A stretch of 62,718 nt of DNA, taken from contig LJUY01000012.1 of NCBI GenBank assembly GCA_001304015.1, positions 1 through 62,718 on the forward strand, in the 5' to 3' direction. Origin of the DNA: a candidate division Zixibacteria bacterium SM23_81 (GTDB taxonomy: Bacteria; SM23-81). Positions 12,101-17,297 of the stretch are shown one piece after another. Below the pieces are notes generated by a model, which was given only the letters and a program-made list of their open reading frames with translations, was not told where the DNA came from and did not search any database. Numbering within the stretch: the stretch's first letter is position 1; each line of letters begins with the position of its first letter. The translations under genes and the position numbers were made by a program.

Positions 12101-13774
12101 CGAGGGATCACCCTTGCCCCATAGATAGAGACCGCCCAACGCATTGCCGGTGATAGTATTATTCTGGATAACGTTGTGGTCCCCGTCCTGGAACAGGAAG
12201 CCGTATTTATAGTAATCGCTGGTTCCACTGAACCCGTTATTATAGATGTTGTTGCCAGTAAACGTGTTGTAACGGTTATAGCTGGTCAATTTCACGCCAT
12301 TCCGCCCGCTGTCGTATATCTCATTGCTGTCCACGGTGGTGTATTCACACGGGATCTCGGTATAGGTCATGCTGGCGGCCAGCTGCAGACCATATTTCGA
12401 GCTTCCGGAGATGTCGTTGGACCTGATCACATTGTCTTTGCCCGCGCTGACATAGATCCCATAGTCGGAGTTCCCCTCGATGCTGTCCGCCTCGACGAGG
12501 ATGTTCTTGGGCCGGCGCCATTCGTCGTAGCTTCCCCACGGTCCTGAGTAGAGAGGATACGTGAGAGATATGCCAGCGCCTCCAGTGTTGTTCAGAATAT
12601 CGCAATTCCTTATGACCACGTTGTCGGCTCCACCTCCATCGCCTGCTGCGGAGACGTAGACACCGACGCCACTATTGCTCTCAATGATGTTGTCTTCGAT
12701 TGTAATTCCTGTCAGAGCTGAAATGCCCCCATTACCGTTGATCACCACACCGCCGTATGGTGTGAACACGCTGCCGCCATTGGAATAGCCGCCGATCACG
12801 TTGAACCCGGAGAGTTTGACATCTGAAGCGGTAATGGTGACCGTGTTCCCAACGTTGTTCCCATCGAGAATGGTCGTGGCCGCACCAGCGCCTATCAGAT
12901 CCAGCGCCTTATTGACGACGACATTTTGCGTATAGGTCCCTGCCGCCACATTCACCGTACTGCCGGAGACATTGTCGACTCCAGCCTGGATGTTATCGAA
13001 GGCGTCAATACCGATGGTCCTATATTCCGTCTGGCCCGGGAATTGGACCGGGGTGCCATCTGGCAGTCCCGCCCAGGCATCGTCGACATAGACGTCGCTG
13101 GCCGGACCCGCCACATACAGATTGCCAAAGCTCAAGCTACCATCCGCCCCGCTGTCAAAGCCGATCGCGATCTTTCCGGCATCGAAATCGATGCCGCCCA
13201 CCGTGGCCGTGAAGGGACCATCGAAGAACTGGGTCCATACGCCGCCGCTGAGGCGGAAATACGGTGTGACCGTCCAGCCATCGCCGGTGACCGCCTTGGT
13301 GAAGTCAAAGCGAAGGTCGAAATCGGCAGGCGTGAGCTCGCCGATGTTCAGGCCGTGACTGGAAAGCCCCTCGGATGTGAACTGCTGAAAGCATTGCAGA
13401 AGCGTTCCTCCAGCCGCCCCGCTGGCATCCAGACGGCTAGAGATACCCAGGTTCTTGAAGTGGGATCCATCGTCGGCATCCTGCAGGTTGAAGTAAACGA
13501 CGCAATCTGCCGGACCGGTCACGCCGGTGACGTCGATGTCCAATATGACCATCGACCATGTTGGTCCGGCGCCAATCCCCGTCAAATCGCCTTTCCAGCC
13601 TGAGCCAGATTGAAGAAAGAACTCGTGAGCCCCAGCGCTACCACCGAATCCTGCCAAAGTCTTCGGCCCTAGAGAGGCAGGTGGTACCGTCGTTCCCGCT
13701 GGCCAAGCCGAGACCGCTCCGCAAAGCGTCATTGCCAGAGCTACTAGGATCGTCCAATAACTGCGCTTTTCCAT
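116..13774 (-). CDS. Giant secreted beta-helix / SBBP propeller repeat protein
   Basis: A 4552-residue exported protein. The chosen ATG (13772-13774) follows a GGGGGAG ribosome site and opens a clear signal peptide (MEKRSYWTILVALAMTLCGA); an in-frame ATG 66 bases upstream is less likely. Residues about 30-230 look like a beta-sandwich domain. Residues about 230-3980 hold nine parallel beta-helix (pectate-lyase/NosD-like) modules. Each starts with an IQAGID...GDTVNVAAGTY-type rung and ends with NWWG.ASGPYHATTN...VDYSPWWG. Residues about 3980-4440 carry seven SBBP repeats (STFLGG...AVD..GNAY.TG.T...FP), consistent with one seven-bladed propeller. The last 110 residues resemble Fn3. No catalytic residues can be assigned, and no C-terminal NYPNPFN sorting domain is present, unlike the other large secreted proteins here. 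A surface adhesin or carbohydrate-interacting role is an inference. A short arginine-rich insert lies near residue 2680. Confidence 0.9.
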   Translation of the reverse strand: MEKRSYWTILVALAMTLCGAVSAWPAGTTVPPASLGPKTLAGFGGSAGAHEFFLQSGSGWKGDLTGIGAGPTWSMVILDIDVTGVTGPADCVVYFNLQDADDGSHFKNLGISSRLDASGAAGGTLLQCFQQFTSEGLSSHGLNIGELTPADFDLRFDFTKAVTGDGWTVTPYFRLSGGVWTQFFDGPFTATVGGIDFDAGKIAIGFDSGADGSLSFGNLYVAGPASDVYVDDAWAGLPDGTPVQFPGQTEYRTIGIDAFDNIQAGVDNVSGSTVNVAAGTYTQNVVVNKALDLIGAGAATTILDGNNVGNTVTITASDVKLSGFNVIGGYSNGGSVFTPYGGVVINGNGGISALTGITIEDNIIESNSGVGVYVSAAGDGGGADNVVIRNCDILNNTGGAGISLTYPLYSGPWGSYDEWRRPKNILVEADSIEGNSDYGIYVSAGKDNVIRSNDISGSSKYGLQLAASMTYTEIPCEYTTVDSNEIYDSGRNGVKLTSYNRYNTFTGNNIYNNGFSGTSDYYKYGFLFQDGDHNVIQNNTITGNALGGLYLWGKGDPSYTWYATTDNTITGNVISNHTAAGAQGVYVPINYGNPNSGFLNAIINGNSITDNLAFGLENADATQTIDATGNWWGDASGPYHATTNTGGSGDDVSDDVDYSPWWGANYVGDPHTSPWTWHLNTTSTIQAGIDASSPGDIVNVQAGTYAERININKSLDLRGAQYGVDPVQTGARTNPAVESVLDISGLSAVNPNVAVEIPGGVTDVTLGGFTLIGSPSFHYADESVIRCWDDDLTIEDNIMDGYLAVLYKGNDNLVVRRNRVTANKNGVIVQPNVATGVILADNEFHLGSTPAGDESGMYLTSCSSCSVTGNTANGFINAKGIAGSNLDHITVSGNTFDGDKDAISFWGNTTFITISDNLLTNSLRYGISIKGQDIDITGNTITGSADAGVNIDKHTLTTERVRVTGNTITGNANYGLQVNTALVTDMVTATGNWWGDDSGPYHAASNTGGTGDAVTDGADYSPWWGGDYLGDPHTDPWVWYLNTSNSSTIQEGIDAASSGDTVNVKGGVYDENPNVNKEELALLGEDKTTTFIMTTSSSGMAIDASGVTMSGFTVKQNNPAVVQKDLYIGLSAWVSNVTVRDCIFDGTGSTKSGSMGIQVRQADGVTIENIQSFGWTGYGVNVYNAGPPFADDVLITDSDFHDNGYFGVSIDRSTNVRVRNCAISGSGGSGVAVFEDSGKPVTGAEVTGCTIQGPFGSNGILVVADSVLIQNNEISDVSDPDTRAIRITTAYWPYYSADGNMVTNNFIHDNNIGLLVDFGSYVEPTGNVIFENSFTNNTMAVDASECTQPLDASGNWWGSNEPATVGALMSGMADYTPWLHDSTDTSGDPGFQGDFSHLHVDDNSAQAGAGGRITEGVEMVAGSAVEVEPGVYDEIIEFADTLLNLTVIGNADAFSLSSDDTTLSVVTGGVIFSNTSGEISGVTLENLYIQGQQTGYRVIGNAYQHKAVKGFTLRNCVVDGEDEPGRDGIMVDSGGGREGFGGNLTIDHVEFKDILHYGVMELFDGTVVTPFDTVTFVNSWVHECDGTVALRGHASTPTASILVSGNIWENIGDNQLPTLGQHWAALEINRAQSVQIDDNTIDHVAEGEWGEGEALQMWDVGVLDVHDNHFINCYQGIFIWGNSGAFAVPAGAISYNNISGNNQYGIMLDSTATGGPLNAEANWWGHASGPYQATTNPSGSGDEVSDNVDYSPWWGDNYVGQPHPWVWHVNTSSGSTIQEAIDAAGPGDIVDVAAGTYAEYLIIAKDSLTVQGAGMDQSIIDLDGLMPYWHYQGCSSSYASRAGVYMSGYGSPDEIVENVTFKGFTVINAGLNPPGGGSYPEFIDDDGDGQDNVRGIGVANGENILIKQCKVQNSGYSGINVGLARCTSLKQSEDVTIDSCVCLDNDDTGINVSNYIGPIAITNNTCTNNKRPHPDPPREYTGKGIEVKGKGIGSEISGLIANNVCSDNGFEGIVLNRDADGITLVGNTVTGHNLDDEGAGIFFYSWDAPERCKNHIIRKNIVTGNIRGIVAYYAQDCLIDSNTITTDAGAFAHGQGAIKIDNANNITVQDNDISCDGTGITVTGYDDDDNAYGNTFTGNTITDAQFAGIFIYGPYARDNTFTENTITGTDSLTLWGGETYQETQGDGVFLDDDAGTGNVFHHNAIYDNFFDGMECQVDTAVVDAGHNWWGHASGPYHATSNPSGSGDGVSDYVDYSPWWGANYVGDPHATPWVWYVNDVYGSTIGEAIAEATDGDTVNVSPGTYEEQIVITQSDLELLGSGSGSDPGSNTVVLAPNGMSWYFTTSADNYPIIGIDGATGVGIRRLRVDGAGRGNTNTRFVGIGFWNGDGDVDHCAITNVKDTPFSGAQHGVGIYAYNDGSKGTYDIEVSNTTVDEFQKTAMALSGAGLTITVDSCTVAGVGPTAVTAQNGVQIGYDATGVVTDCDISGIDYTGTGWSASGVLLYYPAAGMVLSGNQVSDCQGGLNAYFCDGLAMSANQWTDNEFTFVWGGDSVSVSGDEFTGNDQALYIADATNLSASENIFDGNDYAVIIDGLADNIFGDANQINNSTTCGILVQPYGADEPTGVVFHSGDISGNAFGVSNSTVNMVDAEQNWWGDASGPATAKDERFFELVRPLGPALMEGRARHAGRTDLRGRTRSVRGGLDLAFKGTGDAVSSLVDYSPWWGGNYLGDPHTTPWQWWVDTSNNSGIQEGVDVAAEGDTVNATPDLYEEQVVITKDDLALLGAGCGSDPDSASIIKSPVNLTYYFTTSADNYPIVGIDGATGVKIEDFSIDGAGRGNANTRFVGVGFWNGDGDLARCCLTGVRDEPFSGAQHGVAVYAYNNTSGPYSIGVTETDVDDFQKTALALSGNGLTVTVDDCEIAGAGSTSVTAQNGIQIGFGAGGTVTDCSVEGIAYTGEGWTASGMLFYNGTTVDVAGTCTLTDCQASIIFQETDGSATGVVVTTIGVDSEEGVSIRDYGYVKGAGGEISPLLASPFDEARAEQEGQKAAPTTVVLSDLHLTGNHGVSTYGVAAWSLGDDVDVTLTDSEIRDWEIGVVAYEDVSTVELLANHNGISSNDMGYYSNAAAMQNAMSNWWGDFYGPLQATTNPTAGGDEVSDNVDYSPWWTASYVGDPHTDPWSWGVNTSNGSGLQEGIDSASVADTVNAMADTYPENVVVNKTLVLRGAQDGVDARGRMADEALITASSGHLVDIQASDVVFDGFQVTGSISAGQLIRAVIAGSGLQLMNNIMGGTAQSILLFGTTASDVLLFQNHLDAASMSATHNLAEFDEFSAFNGLVIQDNDFYTGEIFAGNKTYNSSGLVISGNLFDGAVVKLSSQFEEAAIENNTFINNGYTNLQAGLRNSSITANTFHNANPLPWVTTPSYAVMLWGDQYGLTPSENVDLENNFFYFNEVAAPDEIAHGLRILSGIDATTIDLFDNSFVDGGSQSSALAVVNEAGGIVDASANWWSSNDPDTVKTVTGGGVDVDYTPWLDTGTDTDDPGFHGDFSTLWVDDDSPQSGAQGRVQEGVDLVTGSLVNVVTGIYEEQVEIDKTLTLLGFGVDSTFIHSPVMLSEHFTTSADNYPIIYVHHADDVDIKELTVDGLGRGNGNYRFEGIAYYNAGGTVQDCNVEDIREEPYSGNQHGVAIYAYTDTVVARTLDVIDCTISGYQKNGMALNGAYLTANVDGCQVTGYGPASFIAQNGIQLGYGATGSIGEATTNTITGHSYTPHDWAASGILVYGTSGTVEIKNNVVSENSEGIYCVDASAIIEGNDVSATQAGTGVADYWAVICDPGSQRQSRPFDEFDIGDRSKGTFTYTLEENTIDGDDGAGSVGLDIWCDGSDDLVVTGSHNTITDFDIGVQVDEETSGLVSSVILNWNHIYDNASYGVYNDAALTVDARYCWWGYASGPYHPTINAGGQGNEVSDRVLFDPWLGSESETDLVWSTFLGGGACDQGYSIAVDVWGNVYVTGYTNSLNFPTTLGAYNESHNGGSDIFLSKVDPSGSTLVYSTFLGGSASERAYGIAVDGSGNAYLTGWTQSSDFPVTSGAYDESYNGSYDVFALKMNAGGDGIDYATYLGGASDEQGYSVAVEASGKAYLVGYTVSGGFPTTPAAFDITHNGNKDGFAVKLNAAGTSLDYSTFLGDVDDDEGWGVEVDPSGYAYIVGYSASAGFPTTAGAYDRIHNGGDDAIVIKLNQAGTALDYSSFVGGSGDEQGRGIDLDDQENAYVIGSTQSSDFPVTAGAYDETYNGAGDIFLFKIDSAGGVLDFATYLGETGDDWGCGVAIDNTAHSYVTGFTGSADFPTTVGAFSTTYNGGNYDAFTARIDPAGGGLDYSTFLGGAAVEEARDIALDGSGYVHVVGYTLSSDFPATVGAFDVTYNGGTWGDAFVTQLDIGVVVDKTPPEAIDDLMVQLIGVAKSFWGHIYLSWSEPLDNIGVSHYVIYRSTVPGELGDSLAVSSDIDYLDMGAAGNAGINYFYIVKAVDAAGNKSANSNQVGEFDKAWGAKLSK

Positions 13775-14278
13775 TTCGCTCCCCCCCGAAAAGACCACAG
13801 TTTCAACGCAATCTCTCTCCAAAAACTTCAATTTGAACAATTATCTCATGATTCAATCTCCTCTTTACGTATTTGTGATTGATGTCGATTCTTCAGCACG
13901 ATTGGCAATTTAACTGCTCATTTAAGTCCTTTGTACTTTCATAAAAGGAAGATTTATGCACCTTGGCCTAAATTTTTATTTTACTTTATCTTGTTTGGCA
14001 TATCTCACCGGCAAAACCATTTTACCAGATTTAAGTTTTTTTGTCAAGACTTTTTTCAACAATTTTGAACTTTTTTTATTTATTTCCCACTTTTTTCCTG
14101 GGATATAATCCTCTTTTGTGTGCCCTCAATTAGGTTGAGGAAAAGTATTTGGGCTGGGGCTGATGCGAGAGGGGCCAAAAAGAGTTTGCTCTCTGTTAAT
14201 TTTTCCTTGAAATAATCACTCTCATACCATAACTTACCTCTTGAATCGTCGGCCAGTAGCCTCTTCAAGGCGCTTCCC
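13775..14278. other. Intergenic region between divergent genes
   Basis: This AT-rich 504-bp spacer separates the minus-strand giant gene from the plus-strand nitroreductase. It holds the giant gene's promoter and its long leader. I see no convincing gene, tRNA or terminator. A 78-codon minus-strand reading frame at 14080-14316 runs into the nitroreductase gene and looks spurious. Confidence 0.6.
14019..14047 (-). promoter_or_regulatory. Sigma70-type promoter of the giant gene
   Basis: On the minus strand TTGACA (14042-14047) is followed after 17 bases by TAAAAT (14019-14024). A start site near 14012 would leave an unusually long leader of about 240 bases before the giant gene's ATG. The layout, including GG before the -10 box, matches the promoter at 24640-24668. 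Confidence 0.75.
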
Positions 14279-14875
14279 ATGAGTTTTTTAGCGCTCATAA
14301 ACAATAGACGCAGCATCCGGCGCTATCAGCAAAAGCCTGTGGCCCTTGACAATCTTCTCAAACTGACCAACGCTGGACGACTTGCTGCCACCGGTGGAAA
14401 CCGCCAACCCTGGGAGTTCATCATCGTACACCAAAAGAAACTGGTGGACGCCCTGTTTCCCTGCCTTGCCTGGCTGCCCGGCGATGGTGAGCCCCCGCCG
14501 GGGATGGAACCGACGGCCTACATCGTCATTCTGGGTGATCCTCAGCGTTCCAGCCATTATCAGCTCGATTGCTCAGCGGCGGCTCAGAACATCCTGGTGG
14601 CAGCTTATTCTTTCGGACTTGGCAGCTGCTGGCTGGGCTCGGTGGAATGGCACAAAGTCCGAGGACTCTTCGTTATCCCCGACCACCTGGAGGGCTTTGG
14701 GGTCATCTCCCTGGGTTACCCAGCTCAGGAGGTCAAAATCGAAGAGGGCGGGGAGGCCCGCCTGCCAGAACGAGATAAACAGGGCGTGCTGAAACTGCCC
14801 AAGCGAAGATTTATAGAAGTGGTGAGCCTGGACCGGTATGGTCAAAGTCCAAAACCTGAGGATTCGAATTCATGA
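14279..14875 (+). CDS. Nitroreductase family protein
   Basis: A 198-residue FMN-dependent nitroreductase-like oxidoreductase. The N-terminal RRSIRRYQQKPV motif is the typical FMN phosphate-binding start of the family. GGNRQPWEFIIV follows near residue 40, and the C-terminal half has FGLGSCWLG and GVISLGYP, both characteristic. Such enzymes reduce nitro groups, quinones or flavins with NAD(P)H; the substrate cannot be read from sequence. The length is normal for the short subfamily. The stop overlaps the next gene's start as ATGA (14872-14875), so the two are probably translationally coupled. Confidence 0.88.
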   Translation: MSFLALINNRRSIRRYQQKPVALDNLLKLTNAGRLAATGGNRQPWEFIIVHQKKLVDALFPCLAWLPGDGEPPPGMEPTAYIVILGDPQRSSHYQLDCSAAAQNILVAAYSFGLGSCWLGSVEWHKVRGLFVIPDHLEGFGVISLGYPAQEVKIEEGGEARLPERDKQGVLKLPKRRFIEVVSLDRYGQSPKPEDSNS

Positions 14876-15549
14876 GGAAAATAGCAATCGTAGTTTCTGT
14901 CCTCGGCGTGCAGATGCTGGCCTTGCACTGTTTTGGCGGAGGGAGATACCAGCTAAACCTAGACGACACCTACTTCACCCCGCACCGATCCCCCACCATG
15001 TCCGGCTGGGGCGAAAACCTCTCACGCCAGGCCGAGGAAGGAGCCGAGCTACAGTTTCAAGGGATCTATGCTCAGGAGCCTCACGGCCGGATCGGTCTGC
15101 TGCGCCAGTTTGACCGTCGGAAAGGATTTTCCCACGTGATCCTCACCGGCGCATTGCCTATAGAGGAGGGCACCCTAATTCAGGTTTGGGGCACAGTGAT
15201 AAGCCAGAACCGCGCGGACAAAGATATCGGAACGAACGGCAAGGTGAAGAGGCTTCGTGCAGAGGATTATCAGATTCTCTACGACACCAAACCATTTCGG
15301 GATATGGCTCAGAGGGAATATCGCAAAATTCGCGGAAAACTTCAGAAACAGATTGCACTTCCCGGATCCAGGCTCCAGCTCAGCTCAGAACCCAGCTGGC
15401 GCGTGGACTGGTGCTCGGGTGAGATGACCTTTGTGGTGGCCGCCCACTTCTATGACCTGATGTACGCCGCCGAGGTGCAGTTTATCTTCATCCAGGAGAA
15501 CGAGAAGCTAAAAAGCGTGTATTTCCACGAGTGGTTCAAGGGCGAATGA
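14872..15549 (+). CDS. Hypothetical exported protein
   Basis: A 225-residue protein I do not recognise. It has an N-terminal hydrophobic segment (IAIVVSVLGVQMLALHC) that could be a signal peptide. Cys near residue 21 stands at a lipobox-like place, but His at -1 makes lipidation doubtful. The central part (HVILTGALPIEEGTLIQVWG) could be a small beta-barrel/OB-like fold, and the C-terminal third is beta-rich and hydrophobic. It overlaps the nitroreductase by four bases and runs up to the RDD gene, so it belongs to this three-gene operon. Probably an envelope protein of unknown function. Confidence 0.7.
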   Translation: MRKIAIVVSVLGVQMLALHCFGGGRYQLNLDDTYFTPHRSPTMSGWGENLSRQAEEGAELQFQGIYAQEPHGRIGLLRQFDRRKGFSHVILTGALPIEEGTLIQVWGTVISQNRADKDIGTNGKVKRLRAEDYQILYDTKPFRDMAQREYRKIRGKLQKQIALPGSRLQLSSEPSWRVDWCSGEMTFVVAAHFYDLMYAAEVQFIFIQENEKLKSVYFHEWFKGE

Positions 15550-15584
15550 CACACTCCATTCACCAGATTAAAAGGGAGGTCTCC

Positions 15585-16064
15585 ATGGCTGAGAAGAAAC
15601 AAAAGGCTGTCCAGAAGGAAACTGCGGCGGCCAAAACCTCGCCACCAGCTCGGGCCGATGTGGGCAAAAGGATAGCCGCCGCCCTGATGGACGGAGTGCC
15701 AGCGTACGTGATCTCCTTTTTGCCGTTCATCGGAGGCCTGATCAGCGCTGCCTATCTGGCGCTGCGCGACGGCCTGCCGCTGAGTCCCGATGGGGGTCAA
15801 AGTATCGGCAAAAAACTGTTTCAACTCCGTGCCGTCCGCATGCCCGACAACGAGCCATGCGATTACGGCACATCGCTGCTTCGCAATTTGCCCTTCGTAG
15901 TGCCTGCTCTTCTCATGATCAAGCCAGGAGTCGGTTGGATTTTGGGCTCCGTCGTCTGGCTGGCAGTCTTCGCCTTGGAGGTGCTCTTGGTCATCACCGA
16001 CGAGAAGGGGCAGAGAATCGGGGACCGCCTGGCCAAGACCCAGGTCATCGAAACGCAAGGTTGA
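15585..16064 (+). CDS. RDD family membrane protein
   Basis: A 159-residue small membrane protein. The ATG at 15585 is chosen because GGGAGG lies just upstream; an in-frame earlier start would overlap the previous gene. A charged, Ala/Lys-rich cytoplasmic N-terminus of about 35 residues is followed by VGKRIAAALMDGVPAYVI, the RDD-type first helix in which the family's central Arg/Asp pair is only partly kept (R and D). Later come a GQSIGKKLFQLRAV loop, typical of RDD proteins, and two further hydrophobic helices. RDD proteins are of unclear function, sometimes linked to ion homeostasis. It ends the operon, 23 bases before a terminator hairpin. Confidence 0.78.
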   Translation: MAEKKQKAVQKETAAAKTSPPARADVGKRIAAALMDGVPAYVISFLPFIGGLISAAYLALRDGLPLSPDGGQSIGKKLFQLRAVRMPDNEPCDYGTSLLRNLPFVVPALLMIKPGVGWILGSVVWLAVFALEVLLVITDEKGQRIGDRLAKTQVIETQG

Positions 16065-16087
16065 TGGCTTTGTATCACCCTGCACTC

Positions 16088-16118
16088 AAGGGCTCTCATC
16101 AAGGGAGCCCTTTGTTTT
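16088..16118 (+). terminator. Rho-independent terminator after the RDD gene
   Basis: AAGGGCTC (16088-16095) pairs with GAGCCCTT (16105-16112) across a nine-base loop, followed by TTGTTTT. It closes the nitroreductase-RDD operon. Confidence 0.8.
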
Positions 16119-16424
16119 GATAAGGTCGTTCTTGTCATTTCCCTTTAGGTAAATAGTTAAAGCACCAGCTTGGAACCTGCGTTAATTCGGGAATAAACTC
16201 GAAGCTCGCCTATGCGTGAGGAAGCTGGTAACGAAACTGGAAGCTGGAAGCCCGAGCCTGGATGAGAATGTGCACTATAAGATGGCTGCCTTCCAGCTTT
16301 GAGCATCAAGCCCCGGCATCCATATCAGCTTCCATAACCACAAACGAGCTTCTGGATTCTTCATTAGAAGGATCGCGGTCAGGAGACCTCTCCCACAAAG
16401 AGTCAAATACCAAAGGACCCTGCA
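16119..16424. other. Intergenic region with GCTGGAAG repeats
   Basis: Just over 300 bp with no convincing gene. It holds several copies of a GAAGCTGG / GAAACTGGAAGC word. AAGCTGGAAG at 16241-16250 is the exact inverse of CTTCCAGCTT at 16290-16299. This may be a degenerate small repeat element. A promoter for the following gene is not obvious. Confidence 0.4.
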
Positions 16425-17150
16425 TTGAGCACGGCTTTCATCGGCACCTCCGGCTATTCCTACCAGCACTGGCTGGGCCCCTTTTATCCCAAGGGTCTGC
16501 CGACGAGCAAATGGCTGATTCATTACGCGGAGCGCTTCCCAACGGTGGAGGTCAACTATTCCTTCTATCATATCCCCTCTCTTAAAACCCTGCAAAACTG
16601 GTTTGAAAGGACTCCAACCCCGTTTCGCTTTGCCCTGAAGGCCAACCGCGGTATCACCCACCGGGGACACCCCGACCGCTCCGGCGGATTATTGAGGATC
16701 TTCGCCTACAGAGCTCAAGCTCTGGGCAGCAAGCTGGGTCCCATCCTCTATCAGTTTCCTTCCCGCCTAACCTACGATACGTCCATGCTGGAGCGGTTTT
16801 TGGCCCAGCTCCCCGGAGATCTGCCCGGAGCCCTTGAGTTCCGATCCAACTCCTGGGCCACCGAGGAAACCTTCCGGCTGTTACGGCGATACGGAGTCGG
16901 TTACTGCATTGTCAGCGCGCCCGGCCTGAGCTGCTGCCTAGAGGTCACGGCGCCATTTGTCTATATCAGGATGCACGGTATATCCAGCTGGTATACTTAC
17001 AATTACACGGAGCTAGATTTACGCTGGTGGCGGGATCGGGTGCAGAAATTTCTGGATCGGCAATTGGACGTCTACATATATTTCAACAACGATTACCGCG
17101 GATATGCACCCACGAATGCCATCAGACTTCAGGAGCTTTTGGAGAAATGA
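16425..17150 (+). CDS. DUF72 family protein (YecE-like)
   Basis: A 241-residue DUF72 protein with a TIM-barrel-like fold. It starts IGTSGYSYQHWLGPFYPKG, the family hallmark (G-T-S-G-W/Y-x-Y-x-x-W), followed by YAERFPTVEVNYSFY and FRFALKANRGITH. GALEFRSNSW and FVYIRMHG appear in the expected order, and it ends YIYFNNDYRGYAPTNA, where the family has YFNND..G.A..NA. The proposed start is TTG at 16425, preceded by AAAGGA. The biochemical function of the family is not established. It stands alone between the RDD operon and an MFS gene. Confidence 0.9.
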   Translation: MSTAFIGTSGYSYQHWLGPFYPKGLPTSKWLIHYAERFPTVEVNYSFYHIPSLKTLQNWFERTPTPFRFALKANRGITHRGHPDRSGGLLRIFAYRAQALGSKLGPILYQFPSRLTYDTSMLERFLAQLPGDLPGALEFRSNSWATEETFRLLRRYGVGYCIVSAPGLSCCLEVTAPFVYIRMHGISSWYTYNYTELDLRWWRDRVQKFLDRQLDVYIYFNNDYRGYAPTNAIRLQELLEK

Positions 17151-17152
17151 AA

Positions 17153-17256
17153 GGATTCAAGGATTCTGTCAGTTAAGGATTAGAGTGAAAATCTCCTTCA
17201 GCATCTTTCACTATTCAACGAGGTGGCGAAAGGAGGTCACTTGAATCCTTGAATCC
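17153..17256. repeat. Short inverted-repeat element (GGATTCAAGGATTC)
   Basis: GGATTCAAGGATTC at 17153-17166 and its exact reverse complement GAATCCTTGAATCC at 17243-17256 bound a roughly 104-bp intergenic segment, starting three bases after the DUF72 stop. Each arm is itself a tandem of GGATTC. A further related word (GATCCTAGAATCC) follows at about 17260. It resembles a small non-coding palindromic or MITE-like element. Confidence 0.55.
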
Positions 17257-17297
17257 CCTGATCCTAGAATCCTTTCTCGTCGAAAGCAAGAAGCCAA

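Noticed and set aside
116-13774. Many long reading frames on the plus strand opposite the giant gene
   Set aside because: They follow from the repeated, GC-rich third positions of the real gene, have no ribosome sites or recognisable domains, and do not line up with protein families.
116-13774. CRISPR or tandem DNA repeats
   Set aside because: The periodicity is that of protein modules and beta-helix rungs; the units diverge and lack equal spacers.
14080-14316. 78-codon minus-strand reading frame before the nitroreductase
   Set aside because: It overlaps the nitroreductase start, has no ribosome site and no family resemblance.
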